The notes under the pieces are model-generated. The model saw only the letters and a list, made by a program, of their open reading frames with translations. It searched no databases and was not told where the DNA came from. This document shows positions 46,104 to 55,032 of a DNA stretch of 64,000 nt, in pieces. Each line of letters begins with the position of its first letter. Within the stretch, counting starts at the first letter, position 1. Made by a program: the position numbers and the translations under genes. The stretch comes from CAVUPF01 sp963803755 (lineage in GTDB: Bacteria; Actinomycetota; Thermoleophilia; Solirubrobacterales; 70-9), in assembly GCA_963803755.1 (NCBI GenBank), contig CAWDNP010000005.1:124001-188000 (forward strand). The letters are read 5' to 3'.

Positions 46104-47821
46104 GCGAGGAGCAGAGGCGGGCCGTCATTTACCTGAGGGTGTCTAGCTCGCAGCAGGCCGACACGGACTACAGCGCCGAGGGGTTTTCAATTCCCGGCCA
46201 GCGCGAAGCCTGTCGGCGCGAGGCCGACAATCTGAACGCCGAGGTAGCCGAGGAGTACATCGACCGTGGTGAGTCGGCCAAGACAGCCAACCGACCGGCC
46301 TTGCAAGCGATGCTGGAGCGGCTTAAGCGCGGCGACATTGATTACGTGATCGTCCACAAGATTGACCGCCTGGCCCGCAACCGTGCCGACGATGTGGAGA
46401 TCGTCATGTGCATACGGCAGGCTGGCGCCCAGCTCGTCAGTACCAGCGAGAACATTGACGAGACTCCGGCGGGACTCCTGCTGCACGGCATTTTGTCTTC
46501 AATGGCCGAGTTCTACAGCCGCAACTTGGCAACGGAAATCATCAAGGGCTCGACGCAAAAGGCCAAGAAGGGCGGCACGCCGTATCGGGCGCCTATTGGC
46601 TATCTCAACAGTCGCACCGTTGTCGAGGGCCGGGAAATCCGCATTATTACTCTTGATCCTGAGCGGGCGCCACTGGTACGGAAAGCCTTCGTCCTCTATG
46701 CAAGCGGTAACTACGCACTGTCAGAGCTAGCCGCCATCATGGAGGCCGACGGCTTGCGCTCTCGCGCGACCCGCAAGGTGCCTGCCAAGGTTCTCGGCAT
46801 CAACCGCCTGGCGACGATGCTGCGTAACCCCTACTACATCGGCATTGTCCAATACAACGGCAAGACCTACAAAGGCCGCCATGAGTCGCTTGTGGATGAG
46901 ACAACCTTCCAAGAAGTGCAAGACCTGCTGGACAGCAAGCGGCGAAGTGGTGAGAAGTCATGGCGTCACTTTCACTACCTGCGAGGCAGCCTCTATTGCC
47001 GGGAGTGCGGTGGGCGGCTGATCTACACCAAAGCACGCGGTAGGAGTGAGACATACGAGTACTTCATTTGCAGGGGACGCCAGAAGGGACGTTGTTCGCA
47101 GGGGTATCACCGAGCCGATGCGGTGGAGGCTGCCGTTGAGCGCCACTACTCAACAGTGCAGTTCAAGCCAGATCACCGGGAGAGCATCCGGAAGGCCGTG
47201 GCCGCTCATGTGGCGGTGGTCGCGGAGCTAGCGGCTCAGAAAGTTTCAGATGCCAAGGCTGAGCTGGCGCGACTCGATGCCGAGGAGCGCAAGCTGCTCA
47301 CGGCGCATTACGCCGACCAAGTGAGCGAGTCTTTGTTTGCTGAGGAACAAGTCCGAATCAGGCGTGAGCGAGCCACTGCTGAGAAGCTCATCAAGAAGCT
47401 GGATATCCGGCATAAGAAGGTTTTGCAGGCGCTCGACGTGGCCTTGGCCATGACCGACCGCATCCAAATGGCCTACTGCCAAGCGGATCGGCAGGAGCGG
47501 CGTCTTTTCAATCAGGCGTTCTTCGAGCGCCTTGAAATAGACACCGAGAAGGTCGTCAGTCATGTGTTGGCCGAGCCCTTTGCCCAAATGTGGCCGACTG
47601 GACCGGCAGCCAAGAGCCTTGATCTGACAGGTCTGGCCGGATGGAACTGGGGGACCAGGAAAGAGCGCGTTAGAGGGACCTGCTCAGTGCCCCGGAGTTG
47701 GAACGCAAGAACCCCCAGCCTGCTTTTTCAGGCCGGGGGTTCGAACGTCGCAAGTTTGGTGGAGCTAGCCGGACTCGAACCGGCGACCTCCTGGGTGCGA
47801 TCCAGGCGCTCTTCCAGCTGA
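46100..47821 (+). CDS. Large serine recombinase (integrase of the element)
   Basis: The ATG at 46100 overlaps the peptidase stop. The N-terminal resolvase domain has the catalytic serine in AVIYLRVSSSQQADT, then KIDRLARNRADDVEIVMCIR. The recombinase domain (FVLYASGNYALSELAAIMEA, YYIGIVQYNGKTYKGRHESL) is followed by a zinc ribbon (GSLYCRECGGRLIYTKARG, FICRGRQKGRCSQGYH) and a coiled coil (QKVSDAKAELARLDAEERKL). This is the domain order of large serine integrases. The last 60 codons pass through a hairpin and then the antisense of the tRNA-Ala gene (VELAGLEPATSWVRSRR), so the natural 3' end was probably changed by integration and the functional protein likely ends near 47,700. Confidence 0.92.
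   Translation: MSEEQRRAVIYLRVSSSQQADTDYSAEGFSIPGQREACRREADNLNAEVAEEYIDRGESAKTANRPALQAMLERLKRGDIDYVIVHKIDRLARNRADDVEIVMCIRQAGAQLVSTSENIDETPAGLLLHGILSSMAEFYSRNLATEIIKGSTQKAKKGGTPYRAPIGYLNSRTVVEGREIRIITLDPERAPLVRKAFVLYASGNYALSELAAIMEADGLRSRATRKVPAKVLGINRLATMLRNPYYIGIVQYNGKTYKGRHESLVDETTFQEVQDLLDSKRRSGEKSWRHFHYLRGSLYCRECGGRLIYTKARGRSETYEYFICRGRQKGRCSQGYHRADAVEAAVERHYSTVQFKPDHRESIRKAVAAHVAVVAELAAQKVSDAKAELARLDAEERKLLTAHYADQVSESLFAEEQVRIRRERATAEKLIKKLDIRHKKVLQALDVALAMTDRIQMAYCQADRQERRLFNQAFFERLEIDTEKVVSHVLAEPFAQMWPTGPAAKSLDLTGLAGWNWGTRKERVRGTCSVPRSWNARTPSLLFQAGGSNVASLVELAGLEPATSWVRSRRSSS
47710..47741. terminator. Hairpin after the recombinase, before the tRNA
   Basis: aacccccagcctg pairs with caggccgggggtt, one mismatch, with loop cttttt. 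It lies inside the open reading frame of the recombinase but has the form of a terminator and is 19 bases from the tRNA 3' end. It probably ended the recombinase transcript originally. Confidence 0.65.
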
Positions 47822-47832
47822 GCTATAGCCCC
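47760..47832 (-). tRNA. tRNA-Ala (anticodon CGC)
   Basis: A 73-base cloverleaf on the minus strand: acceptor GGGGCTA with TAGCTCC and discriminator A, D-arm GCTCAGCTGGAAGAGC, anticodon stem CCTGG/CCAGG with loop ATCGCAC (anticodon CGC, reading GCG), and T-arm GCCGG TTCGAGT CCGGC. CCA is not encoded. The 3' end abuts the recombinase gene, so this is the integration site of the conjugative element. Confidence 0.95.
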
Positions 47833-47917
47833 GCGTGTGCTGCTGGGAGGATCGTCCCAGTGCCCTCGCACCCGCAAGGATAACCGCATAGGCTTTAGGT
47901 TCCCGAAGGGACAGCGA

Positions 47918-48871
47918 ATGGGCATTCTCGACGAGGCAATCCGGGAGCATCTGGAGCTAAAGCGCCAGCACGGCGCCGGCGACTCCGAGCTGAAGCAGCT
48001 CGAGGACGAGGCTTTCGGGCCGCCCGAGCGGCCTGGGAGCGAAGGGGCGCCCGGCGACCCCTTCGCGGAAGCGCCGACCGAGTTCATGGCGGCGCCGGAG
48101 GGGAGGGGCAGGCGGCGGAGACGGCTGAAGAGCGGGCGCCGGAGGCGGAGCTGGAGGGTGAGTCGCGGTTCCGACGCGAGTCCCTGGGGATCACCGATCT
48201 TCAGGAGCCCCCGCCCCCCGTTGAGCCGGTTGACGATGAGCCACCCGCTGCCGAGCTCGCCGAGGAAGATCAGCCGGCGATGGAGCACGAGATCGTGCCC
48301 GAGGCCCGCCGCAGCCAACGACCGAAGAGCGGCACGCCATCGCAGAGCAGCCGACCGAGCTGTTCGATGTCGAGGGGGAGATCGCCGCCGCTGACTCAAC
48401 CGCTCCCTCCGACGAGGAACTGGCCGAGGAGGAGATGGCCGAGCCGCGCTTGGCGCCGGTCGACCCGCTCGCTGGCTTGGAGGAGGCCGAAGTCGAGGGG
48501 GGTCGAGGTGAGCGCCGCCGAACAGGAGGACACCGAGGAGGACGATTTTTTCGACGAGCAGCGCCTCTCCGACGAGCTGGACCAAGCCCTGGAGGCGCCG
48601 GTCGAGGAGCGAGCCTGAGGCGGAGGTGCCTGTAGAGGTCGAGATTGAGGAGGACGACGAAGCCGACGAGGAAGAGGCTGTCAAGGACCTTGCGGTTGAG
48701 GACGAGGACGAAGGGGAGCCCGACGCTGAGTCCGCAGAACCCGGAGGCGTCTTCGACCGGGACCGCGAAGACGACGTGCTCGAGGACACGCCAGACTTTC
48801 TCGAGGACAGCGAGGACGACGAGCTCTGGTTCGAGCAGAAGCCCCCTAAGGACTTCGACTTCGACGATTAG
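47918..48871 (+). CDS. Acidic protein of unknown function (frameshifted), typical of this bacterial group
   Basis: Starts MGILDEAIREHLELKRQHGA behind CGAAGGGA and continues DSELKQLEDEAFGPPERPG, then AGQ/E-rich segments spread over several frames (changes near 48,105, 48,340, 48,515 and 48,615). It ends LEEDSEDDELWF-like acidic sequence closing with EQKPPKDFDFDD. The well-marked N-terminal helix and the DELWFEQKPPKDFDFDD end are conserved in proteins I associate with Solirubrobacterales. The middle is a disordered Glu/Pro/Asp-rich linker. It starts divergently from the tRNA. The role is unknown. Confidence 0.7.
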
Positions 48872-48916
48872 TCAGGGCGCTGACGGCCGGCACCCATTAA
48901 TCGGTAGGTTGCTTCG

Positions 48917-49891
48917 ATGGCCGATGCCGCAATCGAAGCGAGCGGTTTGCGCAAGTCCTACGGGGACGTGCGTGCCTTGGACGGGATCGATCTCAGCGCT
49001 TCCGCCGGAACGGTCCTAGGCCTGCTCGGCCCCAACGGCGCCGGCAAGACGACCGCGGTCCGCATCCTCACCACCCTGTTGCGCCCTGACGGTGGCAGCG
49101 CCCGCGTGGTCGGCCTCGACGTTGAGCACGAGGCGGCCGAGCTGCGCACCCGGATCGGCCTGGCCGGCCAATACGCGGCCGTCGATGAAAACCTGACCGG
49201 GGCGGAGAACCTGGAGATGGTCGGTCGCCTCTACCACCTGCCGAAGGGCGAGCCGCGCCGCCGCGCCGCCGAGCTGCTGGAGCACTTCGACCTGAGCGAC
49301 GCCGCCGACCGCCTGGTCCGCACCTATTCGGGCGGGATGCGGCGGAGGCTGGATCTAGCCGCGGCGCTGGTCGCCCGCCCGCCGGTGCTCTTCCTCGACG
49401 AGCCCACCACCGGGCTGGACCCGCGCAGCCGGATCGGCCTCTGGGAGACGATCGAAGCCCGCGTCGCAGAGGGCACGACCGTGCTGCTCACCACCCAGTA
49501 CCTCGATGAGGCCGACCGGCTCGCCGACCGGATCTCGGTGATCGACCGCGGCCGCGTGATCGCCGCCGGCAGCTCCGACGAGTTGAAGGACCAGGTAGGG
49601 GGCGAACGGCTCGACGTGACGTTGGAAGCTCAGTCCGACGCTGAGGCCGCGATCGCTGCCCTGGGGCCGATCGCGGCGGAGCGCCCGGCGATCTCCGACG
49701 GGTTCCTGCGCGTGCCCCTCCGCCAGCGCCAGGGGGCGATCACCGAGGCGGTGCGGCGGCTGGATGAGGCCGGGGTCGAGATCGACGACGTGGCGCTGCA
49801 CCGCCCGACGCTCGACGACGTTTTCCTCACCCTCACCGGGCGTGCAGCGGAGCGGGCTGAGGAGAACGGCGAGGAGGTGGGGGTGCGGTGA
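48917..49891 (+). CDS. ABC transporter ATP-binding protein (DrrA-like)
   Basis: A 324-residue ABC ATPase of the daunorubicin-resistance (DrrA) family. Walker A is in GLLGPNGAGKTTAVRIL, the Q-loop in GLAGQYAAVDENLTG, the signature in TYSGGMRRRLDLAAALVARP, and Walker B in VLFLDEPTTGLDPRS, with the H-loop replaced by TTQYLDEADRLADRI, which is normal for this family. The C-terminal DrrA domain (VEIDDVALHRPTLDDVFLTL) is present. It energises export by the permease encoded next, whose start overlaps this stop by four bases. The drug or lipid substrate is unknown. Confidence 0.95.
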   Translation: MADAAIEASGLRKSYGDVRALDGIDLSASAGTVLGLLGPNGAGKTTAVRILTTLLRPDGGSARVVGLDVEHEAAELRTRIGLAGQYAAVDENLTGAENLEMVGRLYHLPKGEPRRRAAELLEHFDLSDAADRLVRTYSGGMRRRLDLAAALVARPPVLFLDEPTTGLDPRSRIGLWETIEARVAEGTTVLLTTQYLDEADRLADRISVIDRGRVIAAGSSDELKDQVGGERLDVTLEAQSDAEAAIAALGPIAAERPAISDGFLRVPLRQRQGAITEAVRRLDEAGVEIDDVALHRPTLDDVFLTLTGRAAERAEENGEEVGVR

Positions 49892-50661
49892 GTGGGCTGC
49901 AGAACAGCATCTCCGACACGCTGGTGCTGGCCAAACGCAGCTTCATGCGCATCCCCCGCGCCCCCGACCTGCTGCTCTCCTTCACGGTGCAGCCGATCAT
50001 GTTCGTGCTGCTCTTCGTCTACGTATTCGGCGGGGCGATCAGCACGCCCGGCTACGAATACGTCGACTACCTGATCCCGGGCATCATCGTGCAGACGATG
50101 TCCTTTGGTGGCTTCGTCACGGCGCTGGGGCTCTCGGAGGACCTGAAGAAGGGGCTGGTCGACCGCTTCCGCTCGCTGCCGATGTCCCGCGCCGCGGTCC
50201 TCGCCGGCCGTACCCTGGCCGACGTCGGCACCAACACGATCTCCCTCGTGATCATGATCGTGGTCGGGCTGATCGCCGGCTTCTCCTTCAGCGCCCCGGC
50301 CAGCCACGTGGTCGCCGGGATCGGCCTGGCGTTGCTCTACGGCTACGCCTTCTCCTGGGTCTTCGCCTTCATCGGCCTCTCCTCGTCATCGCCGGAGGCC
50401 TCGCAGTCGATCGGCTTCATCCTCATCTTCCCGCTCACCTTCGTCTCCTCGGCCTTCGTCCCGGTCGCCTCGATGCCAGCGGTCCTGCGGTCCTTTGCCG
50501 AAATCAACCCCTTCACGATCACTGTCAACGCGATGCGCGCCCTTTTTCTCGGCGCGCCCGCCGGAAACGACGTCTGGGGTGCGATCGCCTGGTCGATCGG
50601 CATCGCCGCCCTCTTCGCATTTCTCTCGGTAGCCCGCTACAAGCGCGCCGTCGCCAAGTAG
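49888..50661 (+). CDS. ABC-2 type permease (DrrB-like)
   Basis: A 257-residue ABC-2 membrane component with six helices, starting at a GTG that overlaps the DrrA-like stop. It shows RIPRAPDLLLSFTVQPIMFV, then VFGGAISTPGYEYVDYLIPG and SFGGFVTALGLSEDLKKGLV with DRFRSLPMSRAAVLAGR, the conserved cytoplasmic coupling loop, and later ASMPAVLRSFAEINPFTITV near the C-terminus. It forms the exporter with the ATPase encoded immediately upstream. Lipid or antibiotic efflux is the usual role. It is intact and lies 27 bases before the tRNA-Ala(TGC) gene. Confidence 0.94.
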   Translation: MSGLQNSISDTLVLAKRSFMRIPRAPDLLLSFTVQPIMFVLLFVYVFGGAISTPGYEYVDYLIPGIIVQTMSFGGFVTALGLSEDLKKGLVDRFRSLPMSRAAVLAGRTLADVGTNTISLVIMIVVGLIAGFSFSAPASHVVAGIGLALLYGYAFSWVFAFIGLSSSSPEASQSIGFILIFPLTFVSSAFVPVASMPAVLRSFAEINPFTITVNAMRALFLGAPAGNDVWGAIAWSIGIAALFAFLSVARYKRAVAK

Positions 50662-50688
50662 CGACGCTCGCCTTAGACTTGAGCGCAC

Positions 50689-50761
50689 GGGGCCATAGCT
50701 CAGCTGGCAGAGCGCCGCCTTTGCAAGGCGGAGGTCGCCGGTTCGATCCCGGCTGGCTCCA
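50689..50761 (+). tRNA. tRNA-Ala (anticodon TGC)
   Basis: 73 bases: acceptor GGGGCCA with TGGCTCC and discriminator A, D-arm GCTCAGCTGGCAGAGC, anticodon stem CCGCC/GGCGG with loop TTTGCAA (anticodon TGC), and T-arm GCCGG TTCGATC CCGGC. The defence genes lie beyond its 3' end. Just after it, gggtaccacatttgggtacc contains a repeated gggtacc. Confidence 0.96.
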
Positions 50762-50900
50762 CTAACAGCAAACCGCACCACAGAGCGGAAAACACCGCCT
50801 CAGCATCGCTCCAAAGCGCTAAGTCCTTCGCCTTGGGTACCACATTTGGGTACCAACCGCACATCAGAATGCGACTGCCCGCAACGCCGTCGAGACCTGC

Positions 50901-51125
50901 TTACGAGCCGTCAACCGTCAGCCCGAGCGCCCGGCGAAGCTCGCCCGAAGCCAGCCCCTCGACGTGCAAGACCTTTTCGCGTGAGCGCTGGCCACGGATC
51001 ACGCTGACCCGCCCGCGGGCGATGCCGGCGCGCTTGGCGATCAGCTTGCATAGGGCGGCGTTCGCCTGGCCTTGGACCGGCGCCGCCGCGACGCTTACCC
51101 GCAAGACGCCGTCGCGCTCGTCCAC
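50901..51125 (-). CDS. DUF167/YggU-family protein
   Basis: The visible part, from a GTG at 51125, reads VDERDGVLRVSVAAAPVQGQ and ANAALCKLIAKRAGIARGRV, then SVIRGQRSREKVLHVEGL. This is the conserved core of the small DUF167 family, of unknown biochemical role. The frame continues upstream through TAPGAQRVRLQRRAKRNAI, which matches the usual family N-terminus, so the true start is probably before 51,125 at a codon I cannot fix. Family members are 70-110 residues. Confidence 0.82.
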   Translation of the reverse strand: MDERDGVLRVSVAAAPVQGQANAALCKLIAKRAGIARGRVSVIRGQRSREKVLHVEGLASGELRRALGLTVDGS

Positions 51126-51179
51126 AATCGCGTTGCGCTTCGCCCGCCGCTGGAGGCGAACGCGTTGGGCACCAGGTGC

Positions 51180-51618
51180 AGTATGCGGAGGATGGCGGAG
51201 CGCTCTTCTAGGGCCTAGACCGCCAGCACGAGCTCCTCAGATGAGGAGGTGCCGTTGGCCGACCTGGGCGGAGCCAACTCGCATGCCCCGAGCGGGAGTA
51301 GCGCGGTGAGACCGATAAGCGACTCCTCCATTCGCGGCTGAAAGCAGGAGTATGCACCAGGCACTCGGAACTCATCCACGGCCGAAGCGCTCGTCATGCT
51401 CGCAGTCGAAACGGCGCTTGATGATCCCGATTGGTGGCGAAGCCGGGGCGGTCCCAATTGGCATGCCCGTGGGCCCGTCGATGGTTCACATGTTGCTTCG
51501 CGATGGCAGTTGTTGGCGCTCGCATTCATGTGGGCAGTTGGCCAGGCCTGAGAGCCAGCTCGACTGTCCCGGGCAGGGCTAGGGGGGAGAGATTTGCCGA
51601 CTGAGCGCTCACCTGCAA
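51180..51618. other. Intergenic region before the restriction-modification operon
   Basis: About 440 bases with no frame I can assign. GC is lower than on the left. No convincing promoter motif was found, although the operon promoter should be here. Confidence 0.35.
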
Positions 51619-53799
51619 GTGGCAAGCAAAAAACCGGTGAATGGCCAACTCTCGCTCGTAGCGCTGTCCGTGCTTACTCGTAGGCTGGCGCGCATGCCTG
51701 CCGATGTCGCCGAGTGGCGCGCGACCGAGTTCGCGAGCCAAGATCTCGCCACAAATCTTCACAGAGCTGCAGCAATCGACCTCTCCAACCGTCCGGAGCT
51801 CTGGCCGGCTATCCCGGCAAATGGTCTCGTGCGAGACCTGCTAGCCGCGCGGACTCAATCCGTCGCGCCTTCGATCCGCCTATCCAGCTCTGCGGGCCAG
51901 CTGGCGGTGCTAGCGGTCTTGGTGGAGATGGCGGAACGTCGCGGATCGAAGGGTGTTCGCTGGCGGAATTGCAGCCTAGAGGCTGCCGCACGCATCATGA
52001 GTCAATCGGCGCCAGAGCTGTGCGGCGGTCATTTAGTTGAATTAGCAATTCAGCTTCCAGCGTTGAACAATGCCCGATCCGCTCTTGCGGCACTGGACGA
52101 TGCCGATCTCGCCCGTGCGGCCGGGAGAGTTATGGAATCTGCGATCAGCTGCTACTGGTTGTTTGAGGAAGGCGGCCGAGGGCCTCAGCGGACTTGGAAT
52201 CCCTGGGTTGCAAAGCAGCAGGGGTGTTTCTTCACGCCTCAGTTCGTTTCGCAATACATTGCCAAGCAGGCCCTACGGCGAAATGACCTTCCCATACTGG
52301 ACCCTGCCGTAGGAGCTGGGGCACTCCTGATCGAGGCCTTCCTAGAGCTGGAGCCAGAGCTGGGACCCGATGAGGCTTTGCGCAGAGTTCATGGCGTCGA
52401 CATAAATCCTGGGCTCGCCGAGCTTACTTCCCTAGTGTTGGGCTTCCTTAGTCAGCAATGGACAGATGGGCGGCCCACCATCCTCGGGTCACAAATCATC
52501 ACCGGCGATTCCTTGTTGGCACAGCTGAATGGCAACGAATCATGGGGGACATGGTTCTCCGGCGTGTTTGCAGGGGGTGGCTTCGGCGCGGTGCTCATGA
52601 ATCCACCCTACGGACAATTGAAGGTCAATCAATCAACGCTCCCCGCCCGCTCAAGCGACAGTCGAGCAGCAGAGCTAATCCGACAAAAAGCACTCGCAGA
52701 GGCCCGCGCCAATGCCACGTTTGTTGCGTCTGCTTTAAAGAGCCATCCCGATTATCGGTTTGCTCACGGTGGGGTCCCCGACTTGCCGCGCTTCTTCATC
52801 GAGCGAGCCCTTTCCCTCCTTCGGAAGGATGGCCTTTTCGCTTGCATTGTTCCTAGCACCTTTCTTGCCGACCATCGGTCTCGCGAGTTCCGTCGCTACC
52901 TAATCGAAGACCACAATCTGAAGGAGATCAATCTCTTTCCCGAGGACGCGCGGATGTTTCCTGACGTCAACCAACCGACTTGCGTGCTCCTCGCCGAAGC
53001 TGGGACTAAAACGTCGAAGGTGCGAATGCGAAGAAGCGTGCGCTCCGCGGCGGAGCTGCGCAAGCAGCCTGACGCCACCATTGATCGGCACCTGATTAAG
53101 ACCATCGACCCCGAGGAGCTCCGCATACCAAACTGCACATCCGGAGAGTTGGGCACTTTGCGCCAGATGCACCAGCACCCTCGGCTGGCAGATCACAACT
53201 GGATTGTCAATCTCCGCGGAGAGTTTGACCTTACGATTAATTCAAAGCACCTCCGGAGTAAGCGGCATGGGCGGAAATTAATTCGCGGATGCCACATAGA
53301 GCGCTACCGAAGCGACTTGGACTCCAATAAAGACGGCTGGGTTGCCAACGCCTTTATGCAGGAAGAACTTTCCTCACAGAAGGCTCGCTTCATCGATAGA
53401 AGTCGGATCGTGATTCGCCAGTGCTCATACCTAAAGAAGCATCGGCGAATTTCAGCTACTGTGATCCAAGCTGGGTGGATAGTTGCAAACTCGTGTAACT
53501 TCCTCACGGTGAACGAGCCTACGGACGGTTGCCTAGATAGGGACAAGGCGCAGCTCTTTCTCCTTGGTGTCCTTAACTCCGCAATTATCGACTGGCGATT
53601 TCGTACAACCAGCTCGACAAACCATGTCGGCAATTACGAGCTCGCCGCACTTCCCATTCCAATCCCTGACGACCGTCCCGAAGTGGAGGTCGTCATAGCA
53701 TCCGCTAAAAGGCTTCTACAAAATCCATCCGATTCCGCCGCTGATCACAGCCTTGAGCTGGCAGTAAGGGCTTTGTACGGACTGCCAGCCCAGGATTGA
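51619..53799 (+). CDS. N6-adenine DNA methyltransferase (type II)
   Basis: A 726-residue methyltransferase of the Eco57I/Alw26I-like kind. The AdoMet-binding motif I is DPAVGAGALLIEAFL (from residue 228), the aspartate of motif II is in RVHGVDINPGLAEL, and the catalytic NPPY is at residues 328-331 (VLMNPPYGQL). Then PRFFIERALSLLRKDGLFAC leads to the target-recognition region, ending in the TaqI-type specificity pattern NYELAALPIPIPDDRPE. It marks adenines in the recognition site on one strand. It starts at a GTG and is followed after one base by the m5C methyltransferase. Its coding pattern is intact. Confidence 0.88.
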   Translation: MASKKPVNGQLSLVALSVLTRRLARMPADVAEWRATEFASQDLATNLHRAAAIDLSNRPELWPAIPANGLVRDLLAARTQSVAPSIRLSSSAGQLAVLAVLVEMAERRGSKGVRWRNCSLEAAARIMSQSAPELCGGHLVELAIQLPALNNARSALAALDDADLARAAGRVMESAISCYWLFEEGGRGPQRTWNPWVAKQQGCFFTPQFVSQYIAKQALRRNDLPILDPAVGAGALLIEAFLELEPELGPDEALRRVHGVDINPGLAELTSLVLGFLSQQWTDGRPTILGSQIITGDSLLAQLNGNESWGTWFSGVFAGGGFGAVLMNPPYGQLKVNQSTLPARSSDSRAAELIRQKALAEARANATFVASALKSHPDYRFAHGGVPDLPRFFIERALSLLRKDGLFACIVPSTFLADHRSREFRRYLIEDHNLKEINLFPEDARMFPDVNQPTCVLLAEAGTKTSKVRMRRSVRSAAELRKQPDATIDRHLIKTIDPEELRIPNCTSGELGTLRQMHQHPRLADHNWIVNLRGEFDLTINSKHLRSKRHGRKLIRGCHIERYRSDLDSNKDGWVANAFMQEELSSQKARFIDRSRIVIRQCSYLKKHRRISATVIQAGWIVANSCNFLTVNEPTDGCLDRDKAQLFLLGVLNSAIIDWRFRTTSSTNHVGNYELAALPIPIPDDRPEVEVVIASAKRLLQNPSDSAADHSLELAVRALYGLPAQD

Positions 53800-53800
53800 C

Positions 53801-54994
53801 GTGGACCAACAAGCGCTTCCCCTATATAACCATATTGCCCCGGGCTTTAGTGAGCTCGAGGAAGACATGGTTGCTGGAATTCCGGCAGGCGGTAATTGGC
53901 AGAACATCCCAGCTGGCTTGTCCGCTCGAGTCGATCAGATTCGAAAGCGGAGTGAAGAGCGCGGACTAGTTCACACCACCTACTATGGGCGTCTACAATG
54001 GAGGGAGCCGTCCTACACCATCAACACGTACTTCTCCCGCATGGGGAATGGGTGTTTCATCCATCCTACTCAGACCCGACTAATCTCTTTGCGTGAGGGT
54101 GCCAGACTTCAGTCTTTCCCAGATGCGGTCAACTTTTCTGGTTCTCGTAGGGCTCAGTACGAGCAGATTGGTAACGCCGTGCCTCCCCTCCTCTCGCACG
54201 CCGTAGCGCGCACGCTTGAACCTGGACAAGTCGCAGACCTCTTCTGTGGCGCCGGGGGCCTATCGATGGGATTTCAGATGGCGGGGTCGCAGGTCGTATA
54301 TGCAACGGATTCAAGCGAGCATGCCTGCACTACCTTCAATCGTCGCCATGGGGCCAATGACATTGCGGAGCAAACGGACTTGTCGGATATCCGCGCTCGC
54401 CGTGATCTTGTGAAGACAATCCGAGCTCGAGCGGGGGGCGACATCGACATCTTGCTCGCCGGACCTCCTTGCCAGGGATTCTCAACGGCAGGAGCACGTA
54501 GTAGGCAAGACCCACGAAGCTCGCTTCTTTGGGTGCCGTTCGAGATCGCTCGCAAGCTGCGGCCCAAGGTTCTGGTAGTCGAGAACGTCCACGGCATCCT
54601 CTCAATCGCTCGTCGATCATTGCCTAAAAGGATCGCCGATGAGATGGTTAGCCTTGGTCTTACTCCCCACATGTGCGTACTGCGGGCGGAGGAGTTCGGG
54701 GTGCCACAGCGACGGACGCGAGTGTTCTTCGTTGGCCTTCGAGAGGGTTCATGGCAACCACCTCAGCCATGCTGTAGCAGAAGCTCAGGCTCAGATCTTC
54801 TGCCGGCACCTCTCACTGTCCGCGAGGCGATTAGCGATCTGCCCACACTCGCCGCCGGAGCAGGAAAAGAAGAGGCGAACCTACGCAAGCCGGCGAAGTC
54901 CGATCTTCAGCGCTGGGCGCGCGGCGAAATCCATGTTTCCTCGCTCCTGGCTACTCGCATGAATGCTGAGGGATCTGCGGCACTGGTCGCATAA
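53801..54994 (+). CDS. Circularly permuted C5-cytosine DNA methyltransferase
   Basis: A 397-residue m5C methyltransferase in which the motif order is rotated. The protein begins with the end of the target-recognition domain (GGNWQNIPAGL, TYYGRLQWREPSYTINTYFS). Motif IX follows in HPTQTRLISLREGARLQSFP and motif X in QIGNAVPPLLSHAVA (residues 92-135). Only then come motif I, ADLFCGAGGLSMGF (about 145-158), motif IV with the catalytic cysteine, GPPCQGFSTAG (about 221-231), motif VI, ENV (261-263), and motif VIII, QRRTRVFFVGL (303-313). It ends SSLLATRMNAEGSAALVA. Permuted members such as M.BssHII are known. All catalytic motifs are present, so it should be active. Confidence 0.9.
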   Translation: MDQQALPLYNHIAPGFSELEEDMVAGIPAGGNWQNIPAGLSARVDQIRKRSEERGLVHTTYYGRLQWREPSYTINTYFSRMGNGCFIHPTQTRLISLREGARLQSFPDAVNFSGSRRAQYEQIGNAVPPLLSHAVARTLEPGQVADLFCGAGGLSMGFQMAGSQVVYATDSSEHACTTFNRRHGANDIAEQTDLSDIRARRDLVKTIRARAGGDIDILLAGPPCQGFSTAGARSRQDPRSSLLWVPFEIARKLRPKVLVVENVHGILSIARRSLPKRIADEMVSLGLTPHMCVLRAEEFGVPQRRTRVFFVGLREGSWQPPQPCCSRSSGSDLLPAPLTVREAISDLPTLAAGAGKEEANLRKPAKSDLQRWARGEIHVSSLLATRMNAEGSAALVA

Positions 54995-55032
54995 AGACTC
55001 CTAGACTGCCCATCTATGGATAGGCTACGACC

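Noticed and set aside
51215..51625. A minus-strand frame of 136 codons before the methyltransferase operon
   Set aside because: Ser/Pro-rich, no motif, and it overlaps the start of the methyltransferase.
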